From SZUA-309 sp965233675 (lineage in GTDB: Bacteria; Pseudomonadota; Gammaproteobacteria; Pseudomonadales; Azotimanducaceae), in assembly GCA_965233675.1 (NCBI GenBank), contig OZ247498.1:2232001-2296000 (forward strand): a DNA stretch of 64,000 bases, written 5' to 3'. Below the pieces are notes generated by a model. It saw nothing but the letters and a program-made list of their open reading frames with translations, was not told the DNA's origin and searched no databases. Below, one piece after another: positions 17,926 through 26,300 of the stretch. Every line of letters starts with the position of its first letter. Position 1 is the first letter of the stretch. Position numbers and translations under genes: made by a program.

Positions 17926-18399
17926 TTGAGCAAAGTCACCGACATCATCGCCGACGTTCACCACCTGTTCGGGCACGAGGTTGGGGTATCGGACTGGGTG
18001 CTCATCGATCAGCAGAAGATCGACGACCACGCCCGGTCCACCAGCGATGACAGCTGGATGCACACGGACCCTGCCCGCACCGCGGAAGAATCGCCGTTCG
18101 GCAAACCCATCGCTCAATCCTTCCTGGTGCTCGCCTGCCTCACCGATATGGTGGCAGCGGTCGAGATCCCGATTCCCGGTATCGTCTACCGGCAGAACTA
18201 TGGATTTGATCGGGTCCGTATCGTTCAGCCGGTGATGGTCGACAGTCGGATCCGCGGGCGTTTCGAGCTGAATCGAATCGAACCGAAAGGTCCTCACGGC
18301 ATGCTGGTGCATCTGGATGTGTCCATCGAGATCGAGGACGACGACATCGCGCCGGCCGTCGTGGCGGAGTGGCTGGCCTATGTGCGTGTTGCCGACTGA
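17926..18399 (+). CDS. MaoC-like hydratase family protein, second copy
   Basis: This 157-residue hot-dog protein has DDSWMHTDPARTAEESPFG, the equivalent of the catalytic Asp/His segment, but the following turn reads GKPIAQSF where the family normally has IAHG. It may therefore bind rather than hydrate acyl-CoA, or have altered activity. The start is TTG 17926, preceded by GAGGAGC. It follows the symporter by 18 bases and precedes the phosphotransferase-like gene by 24, so the three may be one transcript. Confidence 0.82.
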   Translation: MSKVTDIIADVHHLFGHEVGVSDWVLIDQQKIDDHARSTSDDSWMHTDPARTAEESPFGKPIAQSFLVLACLTDMVAAVEIPIPGIVYRQNYGFDRVRIVQPVMVDSRIRGRFELNRIEPKGPHGMLVHLDVSIEIEDDDIAPAVVAEWLAYVRVAD

Positions 18400-18423
18400 T
18401 TTCACGACCCGGATGAGCGCACC

Positions 18424-19410
18424 ATGCCGACCACAGAATCCGGGCAGCCGGCAGCGCCGCTGAAAAGCAACAAGCCGAACCTGGGCAGCAAGACGGTAGC
18501 GGCCTGGCTGAATCAACATCTCGGCATTCCGGTCGCTGACGTTCAGCCCCTGGCGGGCGGTTTCTGGTCCGCTGCATTCGCCTACGAACACCAGGGCGAG
18601 GCGTTCGTTGTGCGGTTCAACGAAAACGCCGAAGGCTTCCGGATCGATCAGGCCGCCCACGCATTCGCCAGCACCGGCCTGCCGGTTCCCGAAGTGTTCG
18701 AGATCGGTGAGGCGCTGGGTCTGTCCTATGCCATCAGCCGTCGTCACCATGGCCGCTTTCTGGAATCCGTGCCGCCGGAGGCGGCGCCGCAACTGGAACC
18801 CGCACTCGCTGAGATGTTCCGCCAGCTACGCCAGGTACGTGGAACCGGGCGCGTTGAATGGTACAACCCATCGAGCACGAACTCCTGGCATGACTACCTG
18901 CTACGCGGTATCCGCCATGACTCCGGCAGACCTCAGGACAGGGTTCAGCAACTGCTGGATGCCCGGCCGGCACTGGGCGGGCTCTACCAGTCGGCCTGCA
19001 GACGCATCGAGGCACTCCTGCCGCTCTGCCCGGAACGCCGTGACCTCGTCCATGGCGATCTTCTTCATCAGAACGTGCTGGTGTCTGAATCCGCAGACAG
19101 GATTCAGGCCGTGTTTTCCTGGAAGTGCTCGGCCTTTGGCGATTTCCTGTATGACGTTGCCTGGTGCACGCACTGGTCACCCTGGCATCCCGGCATCGCT
19201 GCCCTCGACATCTTCGCACTGGCTCTGGCAGCAGATGATCTGGATAGCGAGGCGCGCAGGCATCTGGCTGAACGTCATCACTGCTACGAGTTGCAGATTG
19301 CGACGTCCCACATCGGCTGGTATCTGTGGACGAAGGATGAAGAAAACCTGGCGCTTCTGGTCGAGGGTCTGCGTGGGCGCCTCGACCGTGGGCCTCGGGC
19401 CATCAGCTGA
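18424..19410 (+). CDS. Aminoglycoside phosphotransferase-like protein
   Basis: The 328-residue protein has the APH/hygromycin-phosphotransferase kinase fold: a Gly-rich N-lobe (LAGGFWSAAFAYEHQGEAFVVRF, with an RF in place of the usual K region), and the catalytic loop LVHGDLLHQNVLV with the base Asp and Asn. The next motif normally reads hydrophobic-D-W with the second metal-binding Asp; here it reads AVFSWKCSAFGDFLYDVAW, so Ser replaces that Asp. This suggests weak or lost kinase activity, or a changed function. It is unlikely to be a drug-resistance gene in practice. The gene converges with a rhomboid gene and overlaps it by eight bases. Confidence 0.78.
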   Translation: MPTTESGQPAAPLKSNKPNLGSKTVAAWLNQHLGIPVADVQPLAGGFWSAAFAYEHQGEAFVVRFNENAEGFRIDQAAHAFASTGLPVPEVFEIGEALGLSYAISRRHHGRFLESVPPEAAPQLEPALAEMFRQLRQVRGTGRVEWYNPSSTNSWHDYLLRGIRHDSGRPQDRVQQLLDARPALGGLYQSACRRIEALLPLCPERRDLVHGDLLHQNVLVSESADRIQAVFSWKCSAFGDFLYDVAWCTHWSPWHPGIAALDIFALALAADDLDSEARRHLAERHHCYELQIATSHIGWYLWTKDEENLALLVEGLRGRLDRGPRAIS

Positions 19411-20302
19411 GCGTATTCGTCGAGCCCGCCAGCATCCAGGCAATCAGAATCAGACTGAGGGCCGTAAAACCGCAGAGCTTCTGGCCAATCCGGCCCAACC
19501 AGCGGATCGGCCAGTCCGCAGCCCAGAGGCCGAGTCCGAGTCCGGCGGCGAAGCCGGTGATGTGCGCCAGCACGTCCGTCCGTTCGCCGCCGACGCCGGT
19601 GAACGACAACAGAGCAATGGCTGCAAACAGCGGCGCAAAAGCACGACGCCAGCCCCGTCCCCGGAAATAACCCCGGCGCCAGACGAAGGCACTCGACAAC
19701 GACAAGGCAGCGAATGTCGCCGTGCTCGCGCCGAGGGACATGAACTCCGCCGGACGCAGGGTCGCGGCAACCAGGTTACCCAGCGTGCCTCCGAGCAGGA
19801 TCAGCAGCCAGGCCAGCCCGGAGCCCATGAATCGGCCGGCAAACAGACCGAACACAGCGCCGAATGCGGAGTTGCCGATGATGTGACCGAGATCGCCGTG
19901 CAGGGTAAGTGCCGTGACGGTCCGCCACCACTCGCCGTCCATCACCGCGCCCGCTTCCACGCGGCCGATGACGCGCCAGTCCCAGCCCAGAAAGCCAATG
20001 TTCTCGAAAAATGGAATAGCCCAGATCACCATGAGAAATCCGAGCACACCGATCACCCCGTTGTCGATCTGATCCGGCACCGGCGCAGGGGGCGGTGGCA
20101 GATTCTCCAACCGGTATTTCTCCAGATGGGCAATGGCTTCAGGCGCCTGCGCATCCGGCACTTTGATGCACCAGTCGTGCTCGTCCCGGATCACCACATG
20201 CGGCACGTCCACGGCTGTCAGAACGAGGCTCGCTTCCATCAGCCGGCGCCGGGTGGCGCCGCGACGGATCGGTCGCCAGGCATCGTAATCGTGATGAGTC
20301 AT
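19403..20302 (-). CDS. Rhomboid-family intramembrane serine protease
   Basis: The 299-residue membrane protein has a soluble N-terminal region (about 1-80) and six or seven hydrophobic segments. Rhomboid marks are LTLHGDLGHIIGNSAFG (the HxxxHxxxN region), the active-site MSLGASTATFAALS with Ser in GAST (usual form GxSG), and the catalytic His in DVLAHITGFAAG. It would cleave membrane proteins within the bilayer. The substrate is unknown. It is the last gene of no obvious operon; its promoter lies in the 44-base gap after the acyl-CoA dehydrogenase gene or upstream. Confidence 0.85.
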   Translation of the reverse strand: MTHHDYDAWRPIRRGATRRRLMEASLVLTAVDVPHVVIRDEHDWCIKVPDAQAPEAIAHLEKYRLENLPPPPAPVPDQIDNGVIGVLGFLMVIWAIPFFENIGFLGWDWRVIGRVEAGAVMDGEWWRTVTALTLHGDLGHIIGNSAFGAVFGLFAGRFMGSGLAWLLILLGGTLGNLVAATLRPAEFMSLGASTATFAALSLSSAFVWRRGYFRGRGWRRAFAPLFAAIALLSFTGVGGERTDVLAHITGFAAGLGLGLWAADWPIRWLGRIGQKLCGFTALSLILIAWMLAGSTNTLS

Positions 20303-20346
20303 GGGGCGATGTCAGCCGCTGCCGGCGGCACGATCTTCAGAACGGA

Positions 20347-21558
20347 TCAGCTGGTGCGCACATCACGGAACGGGATGGTCTTGTCCACCTCAGGTTCCTT
20401 CGGCAGCCCGAGCACCCGCTCACCGATGATGTTGCGCTGAATCTGATCCGTACCGCCGCCGATGGAGGTGAAATAGGCGTTCAGGGTCAGGAAGTTGGCG
20501 TCTTCGGCACGGGGATGATTTTCACCTTCAAACAGGCTCCGGGCGCCGAGAATTTCCGTTCGAACACGGGCTTCCTCGTGCAGGATCCGCGACATGGCCA
20601 GCTTGCCGAGACTCATCACGGACGAAGAAGTACCCTGCTTCAGATCCGCCTTAGCCCGGGCGGTGTTGAGCGCGTTGAGCCTCTTATATGCAATGGCCTG
20701 CGCGATATCCTGGCGGAGGGCCGGATCATCAAGCCGGCCCGCCTCACGGGCAAGCGCAATCAGCGGTTCTTCATTGCTCGCTTCCTTGACCCCGCTGCGC
20801 GGCCCCCGAGCGCCTTCGCCCATGGAAGAGCGCTCGTAGGCGAGCGCGGTGTTGAGCACCTTCCAGCCACCGTTCAGCGGCCCGAGCAGATTTTCGGCAG
20901 GCACGATGGCATCCGTAATGAACACCTCGTTGAAATGACTTTCGTTGGTGATCTGCCGGAGAGGCCGCACCTCAATGCCCGGCTGCTTCATCGGACAGAA
21001 GAAGAAAGAGATGCCTTTATGCTTCGGCACGTCCCAGTCCGTGCGGGCGATGAGCATGCCGTAGTCGGCCACGGCAGCGCCGGACGTCCAGACTTTCTGA
21101 CCATTCACCACATAGTGATCGCCCTGCCGGTCGGCCCGGGTACGGATGCCGGCAAGGTCGGAGCCGGCACCCGGCTCACTGTACAGCAGACACATATTCA
21201 CATCGTTGGTGAGCAGGCGGCCTATCAGCTGTTCTTTGAGGCCCTCGCTGCCGTTGGTCAGCAGGGTGTTGGCCCACAGGTTCATCCGATCCTGACCGGT
21301 GCCCGGCGCCCTGACCCGGGCAAACTCACGCTCGATAATCTTTGCCTGGCTGTCTTCGAGGCCGCGGCCAAACCACGCCTCGGGCCAGCGCGGCACGGAC
21401 CAGCGACCTGCCAGCACGAGCTTCAACCAGGCTTTCCGCTCCGGTGAGGCTTCCCAGTTGTAGGTTTCGCTGGCCAGCGCTTCGGCGATTTCCGAACGCC
21501 AGTTTTCTTCGAGCCAGGTGCGTACCTCGTCCCGGAGAGTTTCATCCGTCATGCTCAA
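20347..21558 (-). CDS. Acyl-CoA dehydrogenase, larger member of a pair
   Basis: The 403-residue protein shows the family core: LLYSEPGAGSDLAGI and NGQKVWTSGAAVADYGMLIA in the beta domain, and GGGTDQIQRNIIGERVLGLP at the C-terminus. The FAD-dependent reaction desaturates an acyl-CoA. Its start overlaps the stop of the next-upstream acyl-CoA dehydrogenase gene by four bases. Such adjacent pairs often form alpha2-beta2 heterotetramers that act on bulky substrates such as steroid side chains. The pairing is inferred here from the gene overlap. Confidence 0.88.
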   Translation of the reverse strand: MSMTDETLRDEVRTWLEENWRSEIAEALASETYNWEASPERKAWLKLVLAGRWSVPRWPEAWFGRGLEDSQAKIIEREFARVRAPGTGQDRMNLWANTLLTNGSEGLKEQLIGRLLTNDVNMCLLYSEPGAGSDLAGIRTRADRQGDHYVVNGQKVWTSGAAVADYGMLIARTDWDVPKHKGISFFFCPMKQPGIEVRPLRQITNESHFNEVFITDAIVPAENLLGPLNGGWKVLNTALAYERSSMGEGARGPRSGVKEASNEEPLIALAREAGRLDDPALRQDIAQAIAYKRLNALNTARAKADLKQGTSSSVMSLGKLAMSRILHEEARVRTEILGARSLFEGENHPRAEDANFLTLNAYFTSIGGGTDQIQRNIIGERVLGLPKEPEVDKTIPFRDVRTS

Positions 21559-22664
21559 CCTCCCAGGGCCTGAAGATAGCGCTCACGATAGTAAGCCGGC
21601 GAGCCAAGGAGCTGGGCGTCCGCCCGGGCCCGTTTGAGGTAGAGATGAGCCGGATGCTCCCAGGTGAAGGCTATGCCGCCGTGCATCTGGATACCGTCTG
21701 CCGCGGTCTTCACGAAGGTATCCGCACAGGCGAAGGCTGCCAGACTGATGGCTTCTTGTGTTTTTTCCGTCCCATTGGCCAGCCGTTCAGCCGCATGACG
21801 GGCGGCTGAGATGGCAGATTCGGTTTCGAGCAGCAGGTCTGCCGCCATATGCTTGATGGCCTGGAAACTGCCGATCTGGCGGCCGAACTGGATCCGGGTC
21901 CTGGCGTAGTCCACGGTGAACTCGAGCACCCGCTGTGCCCCACCAGCCTGCTCTCCAGCCAGCGCCACCAGACCGAGGTCGATGGCCGATTGAACGGCGC
22001 TCCAGACCGGTGTGGCGGCATTCACGGGTTCTGCATCGACCCCGGAGAAAGTCATCGATGCGAGGCGCTGGGTGTGATCGAAGGTCGGCATCGGCTCGAC
22101 CGTCATGCCGTTCGAGCCTGCGTCCACCACAAATGCACCCAGGCCATCGCTCACGCGGGCAATAATGATGAACAGATCGGCGTTCTGGCCATGGAGGACA
22201 TAGCTGCCGGTGCCCGTCAGTCGCCACCCCCCCTCAGACTGGACCGCATCCACCGCCACACCGGATTCCGTCCAGGAACCGGCGTCACCGGTGAGTACCG
22301 CCGTTGCGATCCTTTCCCCCGCGGCGATCGCCGGCAGCAGCCGATCATTGGTCGCCTGATCGCCGAGCGCCTGCAGCAGCCGCGAGGCAACTATGCAGGC
22401 CAGGAGCGGAGAACACAGTAGTGCCGCGCCGGCTTCTTCCATCACCGCTTCGAGCTCCATGGGGCCGACCCCGGAACCGCCGTGTGCCTCATCGATGGTA
22501 AGACCCACCACCCCCATCTCGGCGAGATGCCGCCAGAGTGCCGGGTCGTAGCCGCTGTCCGTTTCCATCACCGTTCGTACCGCCGCCTCGGAACTCTGAT
22601 CCTGCAGCAGCCGGTGCACCGAATCGCGCAACGCAGCACGTTCTTCCCCACTCAATGTATTCAT
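21555..22664 (-). CDS. Acyl-CoA dehydrogenase, smaller member of a pair
   Basis: At 369 residues this is a shorter, diverged acyl-CoA dehydrogenase. The N-terminal helices (EMGVVGLTIDEAHGGSGVG) and the C-terminal TRIQFGRQIGSFQAIKHMAA are typical, and it ends with the HGGIAFTWEHPAHLYLKRA block. The central SEPGAGSD-type flavin segment is missing, as in the non-catalytic partner of heterotetrameric FadE pairs. AAGA/AGAG lies just before ATG 22664. It is the first gene of the pair, divergent from the zinc-receptor unit. Confidence 0.86.
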   Translation of the reverse strand: MNTLSGEERAALRDSVHRLLQDQSSEAAVRTVMETDSGYDPALWRHLAEMGVVGLTIDEAHGGSGVGPMELEAVMEEAGAALLCSPLLACIVASRLLQALGDQATNDRLLPAIAAGERIATAVLTGDAGSWTESGVAVDAVQSEGGWRLTGTGSYVLHGQNADLFIIIARVSDGLGAFVVDAGSNGMTVEPMPTFDHTQRLASMTFSGVDAEPVNAATPVWSAVQSAIDLGLVALAGEQAGGAQRVLEFTVDYARTRIQFGRQIGSFQAIKHMAADLLLETESAISAARHAAERLANGTEKTQEAISLAAFACADTFVKTAADGIQMHGGIAFTWEHPAHLYLKRARADAQLLGSPAYYRERYLQALGG

Positions 22665-22681
22665 CGTTGTCTCTTGGTCGA

Positions 22682-22696
22682 TGAGAATGATTAACC
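22682..22696. promoter_or_regulatory. Possible Fur/Zur-like half-site
   Basis: TGAGAAT-G-ATTAACC partly fits the 7-1-7 Fur pattern (first half exact, second half about four of seven). It lies between the divergent acyl-CoA dehydrogenase and the metal-receptor unit. Support is weak. Confidence 0.3.
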
Positions 22697-22744
22697 GTCA
22701 GGCTTCATCCTGATAGGGTAGCGCCGATTTCTGCTCTGGAGTAG

Positions 22745-22760
22745 TCTCCTCCGCCGGAGA
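22745..22760 (+). promoter_or_regulatory. Hairpin that covers the ribosome-binding site of the small gene
   Basis: TCTCC and GGAGA (22745-22749 and 22756-22760) can pair, and the 3' arm is the Shine-Dalgarno sequence, six bases before ATG 22767. The stem is only five base pairs, so any effect would be modest. Confidence 0.4.
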
Positions 22761-22766
22761 TATACG

Positions 22767-23045
22767 ATGCTCGGAATTTTGACGCGCAACCCGATGGTTC
22801 ACGCCGCCGCGATCCTCGCGGTCGTGCTGCTGTGCGCGCAAACTCTGGTCGTCGTCCACGATCACCAGACCACCGAAGCCGAACTCTGCGCCGTCTGCTC
22901 CACCTCTGCGGACGTCGACACGCCCAGCAGGGTGGTCGTAGCGGATGCCCGCCCGAACGCGATAGACGTTCCGGCTCTCCTCTCTCTCGCTCCAGCGGAA
23001 GGCAAGACTGCTGCCCATCAAGCCCGCGCACCCCCCTGCGCCTGA
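22767..23045 (+). CDS. Small membrane-anchored or exported CxxC protein
   Basis: The 92-residue product has an N-terminal hydrophobic segment (AAAILAVVLLCAQTLVVV), then HDH and a CAVC motif, and a low-complexity tail. I do not recognise the family with certainty; the layout resembles small DUF2946-like proteins that accompany metal or TonB genes. The GGAGA box is six bases before the ATG. It lies 115 bases before a zinc-type TonB receptor on the same strand, which suggests a role in the same metal uptake unit. Confidence 0.6.
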   Translation: MLGILTRNPMVHAAAILAVVLLCAQTLVVVHDHQTTEAELCAVCSTSADVDTPSRVVVADARPNAIDVPALLSLAPAEGKTAAHQARAPPCA

Positions 23046-23160
23046 CCCCCTCCAGAATCATTAACGGCACGCAGCGCTGCTGAGGGCTGCCTGCGCGTCA
23101 ACAAGAATTTCGCGTGCCCGCCCCGACTGATCAGCGGGCATGCAGGGAATCAGGATCCAT

Positions 23161-25278
23161 ATGAACATCGAGAGAATCGCCTGCCTGTGTGTGCTCTGCA
23201 CACCGTTCCTGGCAGGTAACAGCTTCGCCGCCAGCGGCAACGACACCACCGAAAAGGATGCCACCTACGAAGAAGAGGTGGTGGTGATCGCTCATCCACT
23301 TTCCGGCGAAGGACTGGCGCAGCCGACCACCGTCCTTCAGGGCGAAGAACTCCAGCGCGCAGTCGCCGCAACACTCGGAGAAACCCTGGTCAATCAACCT
23401 GGCGTTCACTCCGCAACCTTCGGCCAGGCAGTTGGTCGACCCGTCATCCACGGCATGGGCGGTCCGCGTGTGAAGATCATGGAGGACCGGATCGACAGCA
23501 TGGACGTTTCCGTGTCCAGTCCGGACCACGCCACCACCATCGAACCTTATCTGGCTGACCGGATCGAGGTTCTGAAAGGTCCGAGCACGCTGCTCTACGG
23601 GAACGGTGCGATCGGCGGTGTGGTGGATGTGCACACCGGGCGCATACCGCACACGAGGCCGGAAAAAGTGAACGCGAAAGCAGAACTGCGCGGTGCAGAC
23701 AACGCGGACCAGCGCTCGGCAGCGGGCATGGTCCAGGCTGGCGCCGGCAATTTCGTTCTCCATCTGGACGGCTTTTGCCGCGACGCCGACGACTACGACA
23801 TTCCCGGTTTCGCCGAATCAGCCGCGTTTCGCGAGCGGGAAGAAGAAGATCATGATGAAGAGGAAGATCACGAGGACGAAGATGATCACGACGAAGCGGA
23901 AGAAGCCTATGGCGTTCTGCCCGGCAGCTTCATGGAGACGAAAGGCGGAGCGGTTGGACTGTCTTTCGTCGGCGATCGCGGCTTCATCGGTGCCTCGGTA
24001 AGCCTCTACGACTCTGAGTACGGTATTCCCGGGCACTCACACGAGCATCATGACGAAGATCATGAAGACGAAGACCATGACGAAGAAGCGCACGAGGAAG
24101 AAGGGAATCCATACATCGATCTGGAGCAGACCCGCTTCGACTTCGAAGCAGGACTTGAAAGTCCTTTCTCCGGCGCTGAGAGTCTGAACCTGCGAATCGG
24201 CTACAACGACTACGAGCACGCGGAAATCGAAGGCAGTGGAGAAGTTGGCACACGCTTCGAGAACAAAGCCGTGGAGGGCCGGATAGAGGTCGTCCACCTG
24301 CCCGTGGCACAGATCGCCGGAGCCGGTGGCTTCCAGTTCAGCGACCGGCAGTACGAGGCGACAGGCGAAGAAGCTTACGTACCGCCAGTGGATACCCGGA
24401 GCTACGGCTTCTTCTACGTCGGCCAGCGGGATTTCGAACACTTCGACCTGGAAGGCGGCGTACGCTACGAGACCATCTCGCACGACCCGTCGTTCGGCCA
24501 GACCCGGAGTTTCGATCTGGGCGCGGTATCCCTTGGCCTGATCGCACCCTTCGAGAACGGTCTGACTCTGGCATTGCTCGCCGACTACTCGACCCGGGCG
24601 CCGACGGTGGAAGAACTCTTCTCGGATGGCCCGCACCTGGCGACCGGCAGCTACGAGATCGGCGATGTGACGCTCGGCAAAGAGCGGGCAACCAACTTCT
24701 CCGCCACCCTCCAGCATGAAAACGATGCCTGGCTGTTGGCCGCCAGCGCCTACTACACCGATTTTCAGGACTTCATCTATTCCCAGGCAACCGGGGCGGA
24801 GATTGATGAGCTACCCGTTTATCAGTGGCAACAGGACGCCGCCACGTTCCGCGGTGTGGATCTGGAGGCAGAATGGCGTGCACTGCGCTGGGACCGGGGC
24901 GAGTTCGCTGTCTCCGGCTTTTATGACTATGTGCAGGCGCGATTAAAAGATGGCGAGAATAGAGATCTGCCGCGGATACCGCCCCAGCGCTGGGGCATCG
25001 GTGCTCGACTGAACTGGATCGGCTTCACCGCCACCCTGGACTATGCGAAGTCCAGCAGCCAGACGGACGTCGCCCCGCTCGAACTCGCCACCGAAGGGTT
25101 CGATGACCTGCGGGCCTACCTGGGTTACACCTGGAACCTGAACGGCAGTCTCCTGGAAGTGTTCGTTGCCGGTCGAAACCTGACCGATGATGAGCAGCGC
25201 CATCACAGCTCATTCATCAAGGACGTGGCTCCTCAGCCGGGTCGCACCGTGGAAGGGGGCGTGCGCGTCACTCTGTAG
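23161..25278 (+). CDS. TonB-dependent receptor, ZnuD-like (zinc type)
   Basis: This 705-residue outer-membrane receptor has a signal peptide (about 1-24), a plug domain with GETLVNQPGVHSATFGQAVG and IHGMGGPRVKIMEDRIDSMD, and a beta barrel ending in a Leu. Two extracellular loops are extremely rich in His, Asp and Glu (about residues 224-248 and 293-318), the hallmark of ZnuD-type zinc receptors. Plug residues PSTLLYGNGAIGGVVDV are the usual TonB-receptor motif. ATG 23161 is chosen because AGGA lies six bases before it; 23140 is also open. Zur-type control would be expected but only a weak site is visible. Confidence 0.85.
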   Translation: MNIERIACLCVLCTPFLAGNSFAASGNDTTEKDATYEEEVVVIAHPLSGEGLAQPTTVLQGEELQRAVAATLGETLVNQPGVHSATFGQAVGRPVIHGMGGPRVKIMEDRIDSMDVSVSSPDHATTIEPYLADRIEVLKGPSTLLYGNGAIGGVVDVHTGRIPHTRPEKVNAKAELRGADNADQRSAAGMVQAGAGNFVLHLDGFCRDADDYDIPGFAESAAFREREEEDHDEEEDHEDEDDHDEAEEAYGVLPGSFMETKGGAVGLSFVGDRGFIGASVSLYDSEYGIPGHSHEHHDEDHEDEDHDEEAHEEEGNPYIDLEQTRFDFEAGLESPFSGAESLNLRIGYNDYEHAEIEGSGEVGTRFENKAVEGRIEVVHLPVAQIAGAGGFQFSDRQYEATGEEAYVPPVDTRSYGFFYVGQRDFEHFDLEGGVRYETISHDPSFGQTRSFDLGAVSLGLIAPFENGLTLALLADYSTRAPTVEELFSDGPHLATGSYEIGDVTLGKERATNFSATLQHENDAWLLAASAYYTDFQDFIYSQATGAEIDELPVYQWQQDAATFRGVDLEAEWRALRWDRGEFAVSGFYDYVQARLKDGENRDLPRIPPQRWGIGARLNWIGFTATLDYAKSSSQTDVAPLELATEGFDDLRAYLGYTWNLNGSLLEVFVAGRNLTDDEQRHHSSFIKDVAPQPGRTVEGGVRVTL

Positions 25279-25313
25279 ATCGCGCTTTTGATCGTGCGGG
25301 TGATCGCACTGCC
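25278..25313. repeat. Degenerate 12-bp repeat after the zinc receptor
   Basis: Three units, GATCGCGCTTTT, GATCGTGCGGGT and GATCGCACTGCC, share GATCG at a 12-bp period. The first includes the last base of the receptor stop codon. Confidence 0.7.
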
Positions 25314-25328
25314 GTAAAAGGCGGTACC

Positions 25329-25366
25329 AGCCATCGGGGTGCGTGGGCATACCCGATGGCTGTTTT
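25329..25366 (+). terminator. Intrinsic terminator of the zinc receptor gene
   Basis: AGCCATCGGG (25329-25338) and CCCGATGGCT (25352-25361) form a perfect 10-bp stem with a 13-base loop, followed by GTTTT. It lies 50 bases after the receptor stop, between convergent genes. Confidence 0.85.
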
Positions 25367-25433
25367 CCCAACATCGTTTTCCGACGACCGTTTATCGAAC
25401 CATCCGGTTACCGAGCCATCCGTTTTCTGACGA

Positions 25434-26288
25434 TCAACGTACCCGTTCGAACCGGGCCGTGTACTGGGTGACCTCATAGAGGCCCTGGGTACGCTTCAGA
25501 TTCGGAAACAGGTCGTACCACCAGGTGTAATTCACTGCGGCGCCACCCGGGACCGGCATGGGCAGTGCGAAGCTCTTCAACTTCTTGTCCGTGACCACAC
25601 AGCGACCGAAATCACCGTAGTCGTCCTCAATACAGACCCGGTACTGGGCCCGCCTGCCGGTGCCCTGGGTATTGTCCAGGTCCATGCGCACCCGACGTTC
25701 TTTACCGTCTTCCTTCACATACAGGTAATTCTGACTGGAGACGGATTTATCAATCGTTACCAGCACATGCCGCGTGCCGCTTTCCGGGTCTTCCACGCCG
25801 TGCACCAGCAGGAAGTGGTTCGAGGTCGGCCGCAATTTGCCGAGGCAGGCCCGGCTTTCCACGTTCAGCTCAAAGCGAGCAGTCCAGCGCACGGCTTCAC
25901 CCCGCTCTCCCTGGCTGAGTTTTTCGAGGCGCCCCACCGAGGATCCACAACCGCGACCGAGCAGATCCAACGGTCGATTCGCTCGAACCTGGGTCTCGCT
26001 TCTGAAGAATCCCGCGGTGAGCTTATTCTTCCCGTCGAGCGTCAACGACAGCAGAATGTCGATATGCGGATCCTGGTGGATGCTGCAATCCCGGGAAGCG
26101 GGATTGCAGGGATTGAAGTTCAGATCATCGTCCGGATCTTCGCTGAGCGCGGAGGTGAAACTGCCTTCGTAAAGGCCCAGGTAGGGTTCGAGATCAACCC
26201 GGGCCTGGGACAGCCCGGGAAACAGGGTGACTATCGCCGCCAGCCACATCGCCGCAGACGCAGACGGGCATACCCAACGCATACCCAT
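25434..26288 (-). CDS. Secreted protein of unknown function
   Basis: The roughly 284-residue protein has a signal peptide (MRWVCPSASAAMWLAAIVTL then FPGLSQA) and no membrane segment after it. It contains several cysteines (NPCNPASRDC, GRGCGSSVG, SRACLG, RVCIEDDYGDFGRC) that could pair in the periplasm. Repeated short beta-like segments suggest a lipocalin-like or beta-sandwich fold, but I recognise no family. Starts at 26282 or 26300 are also open. It lies 12 bases after malate synthase G on the same strand and may be cotranscribed with it by chance of position. Confidence 0.65.
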   Translation of the reverse strand: MGMRWVCPSASAAMWLAAIVTLFPGLSQARVDLEPYLGLYEGSFTSALSEDPDDDLNFNPCNPASRDCSIHQDPHIDILLSLTLDGKNKLTAGFFRSETQVRANRPLDLLGRGCGSSVGRLEKLSQGERGEAVRWTARFELNVESRACLGKLRPTSNHFLLVHGVEDPESGTRHVLVTIDKSVSSQNYLYVKEDGKERRVRMDLDNTQGTGRRAQYRVCIEDDYGDFGRCVVTDKKLKSFALPMPVPGGAAVNYTWWYDLFPNLKRTQGLYEVTQYTARFERVR

Positions 26289-26300
26289 CAGGTGGGCCAC

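Noticed and set aside
18608..20440. 610-codon plus-strand frame over the phosphotransferase and rhomboid genes
   Set aside because: Runs out of frame through two well-supported genes; arginine- and proline-rich noise.
23818..24120. Acidic repeat-like DNA in the zinc receptor
   Set aside because: It is the coding of His/Asp/Glu loops with no fixed period, not a tandem repeat.
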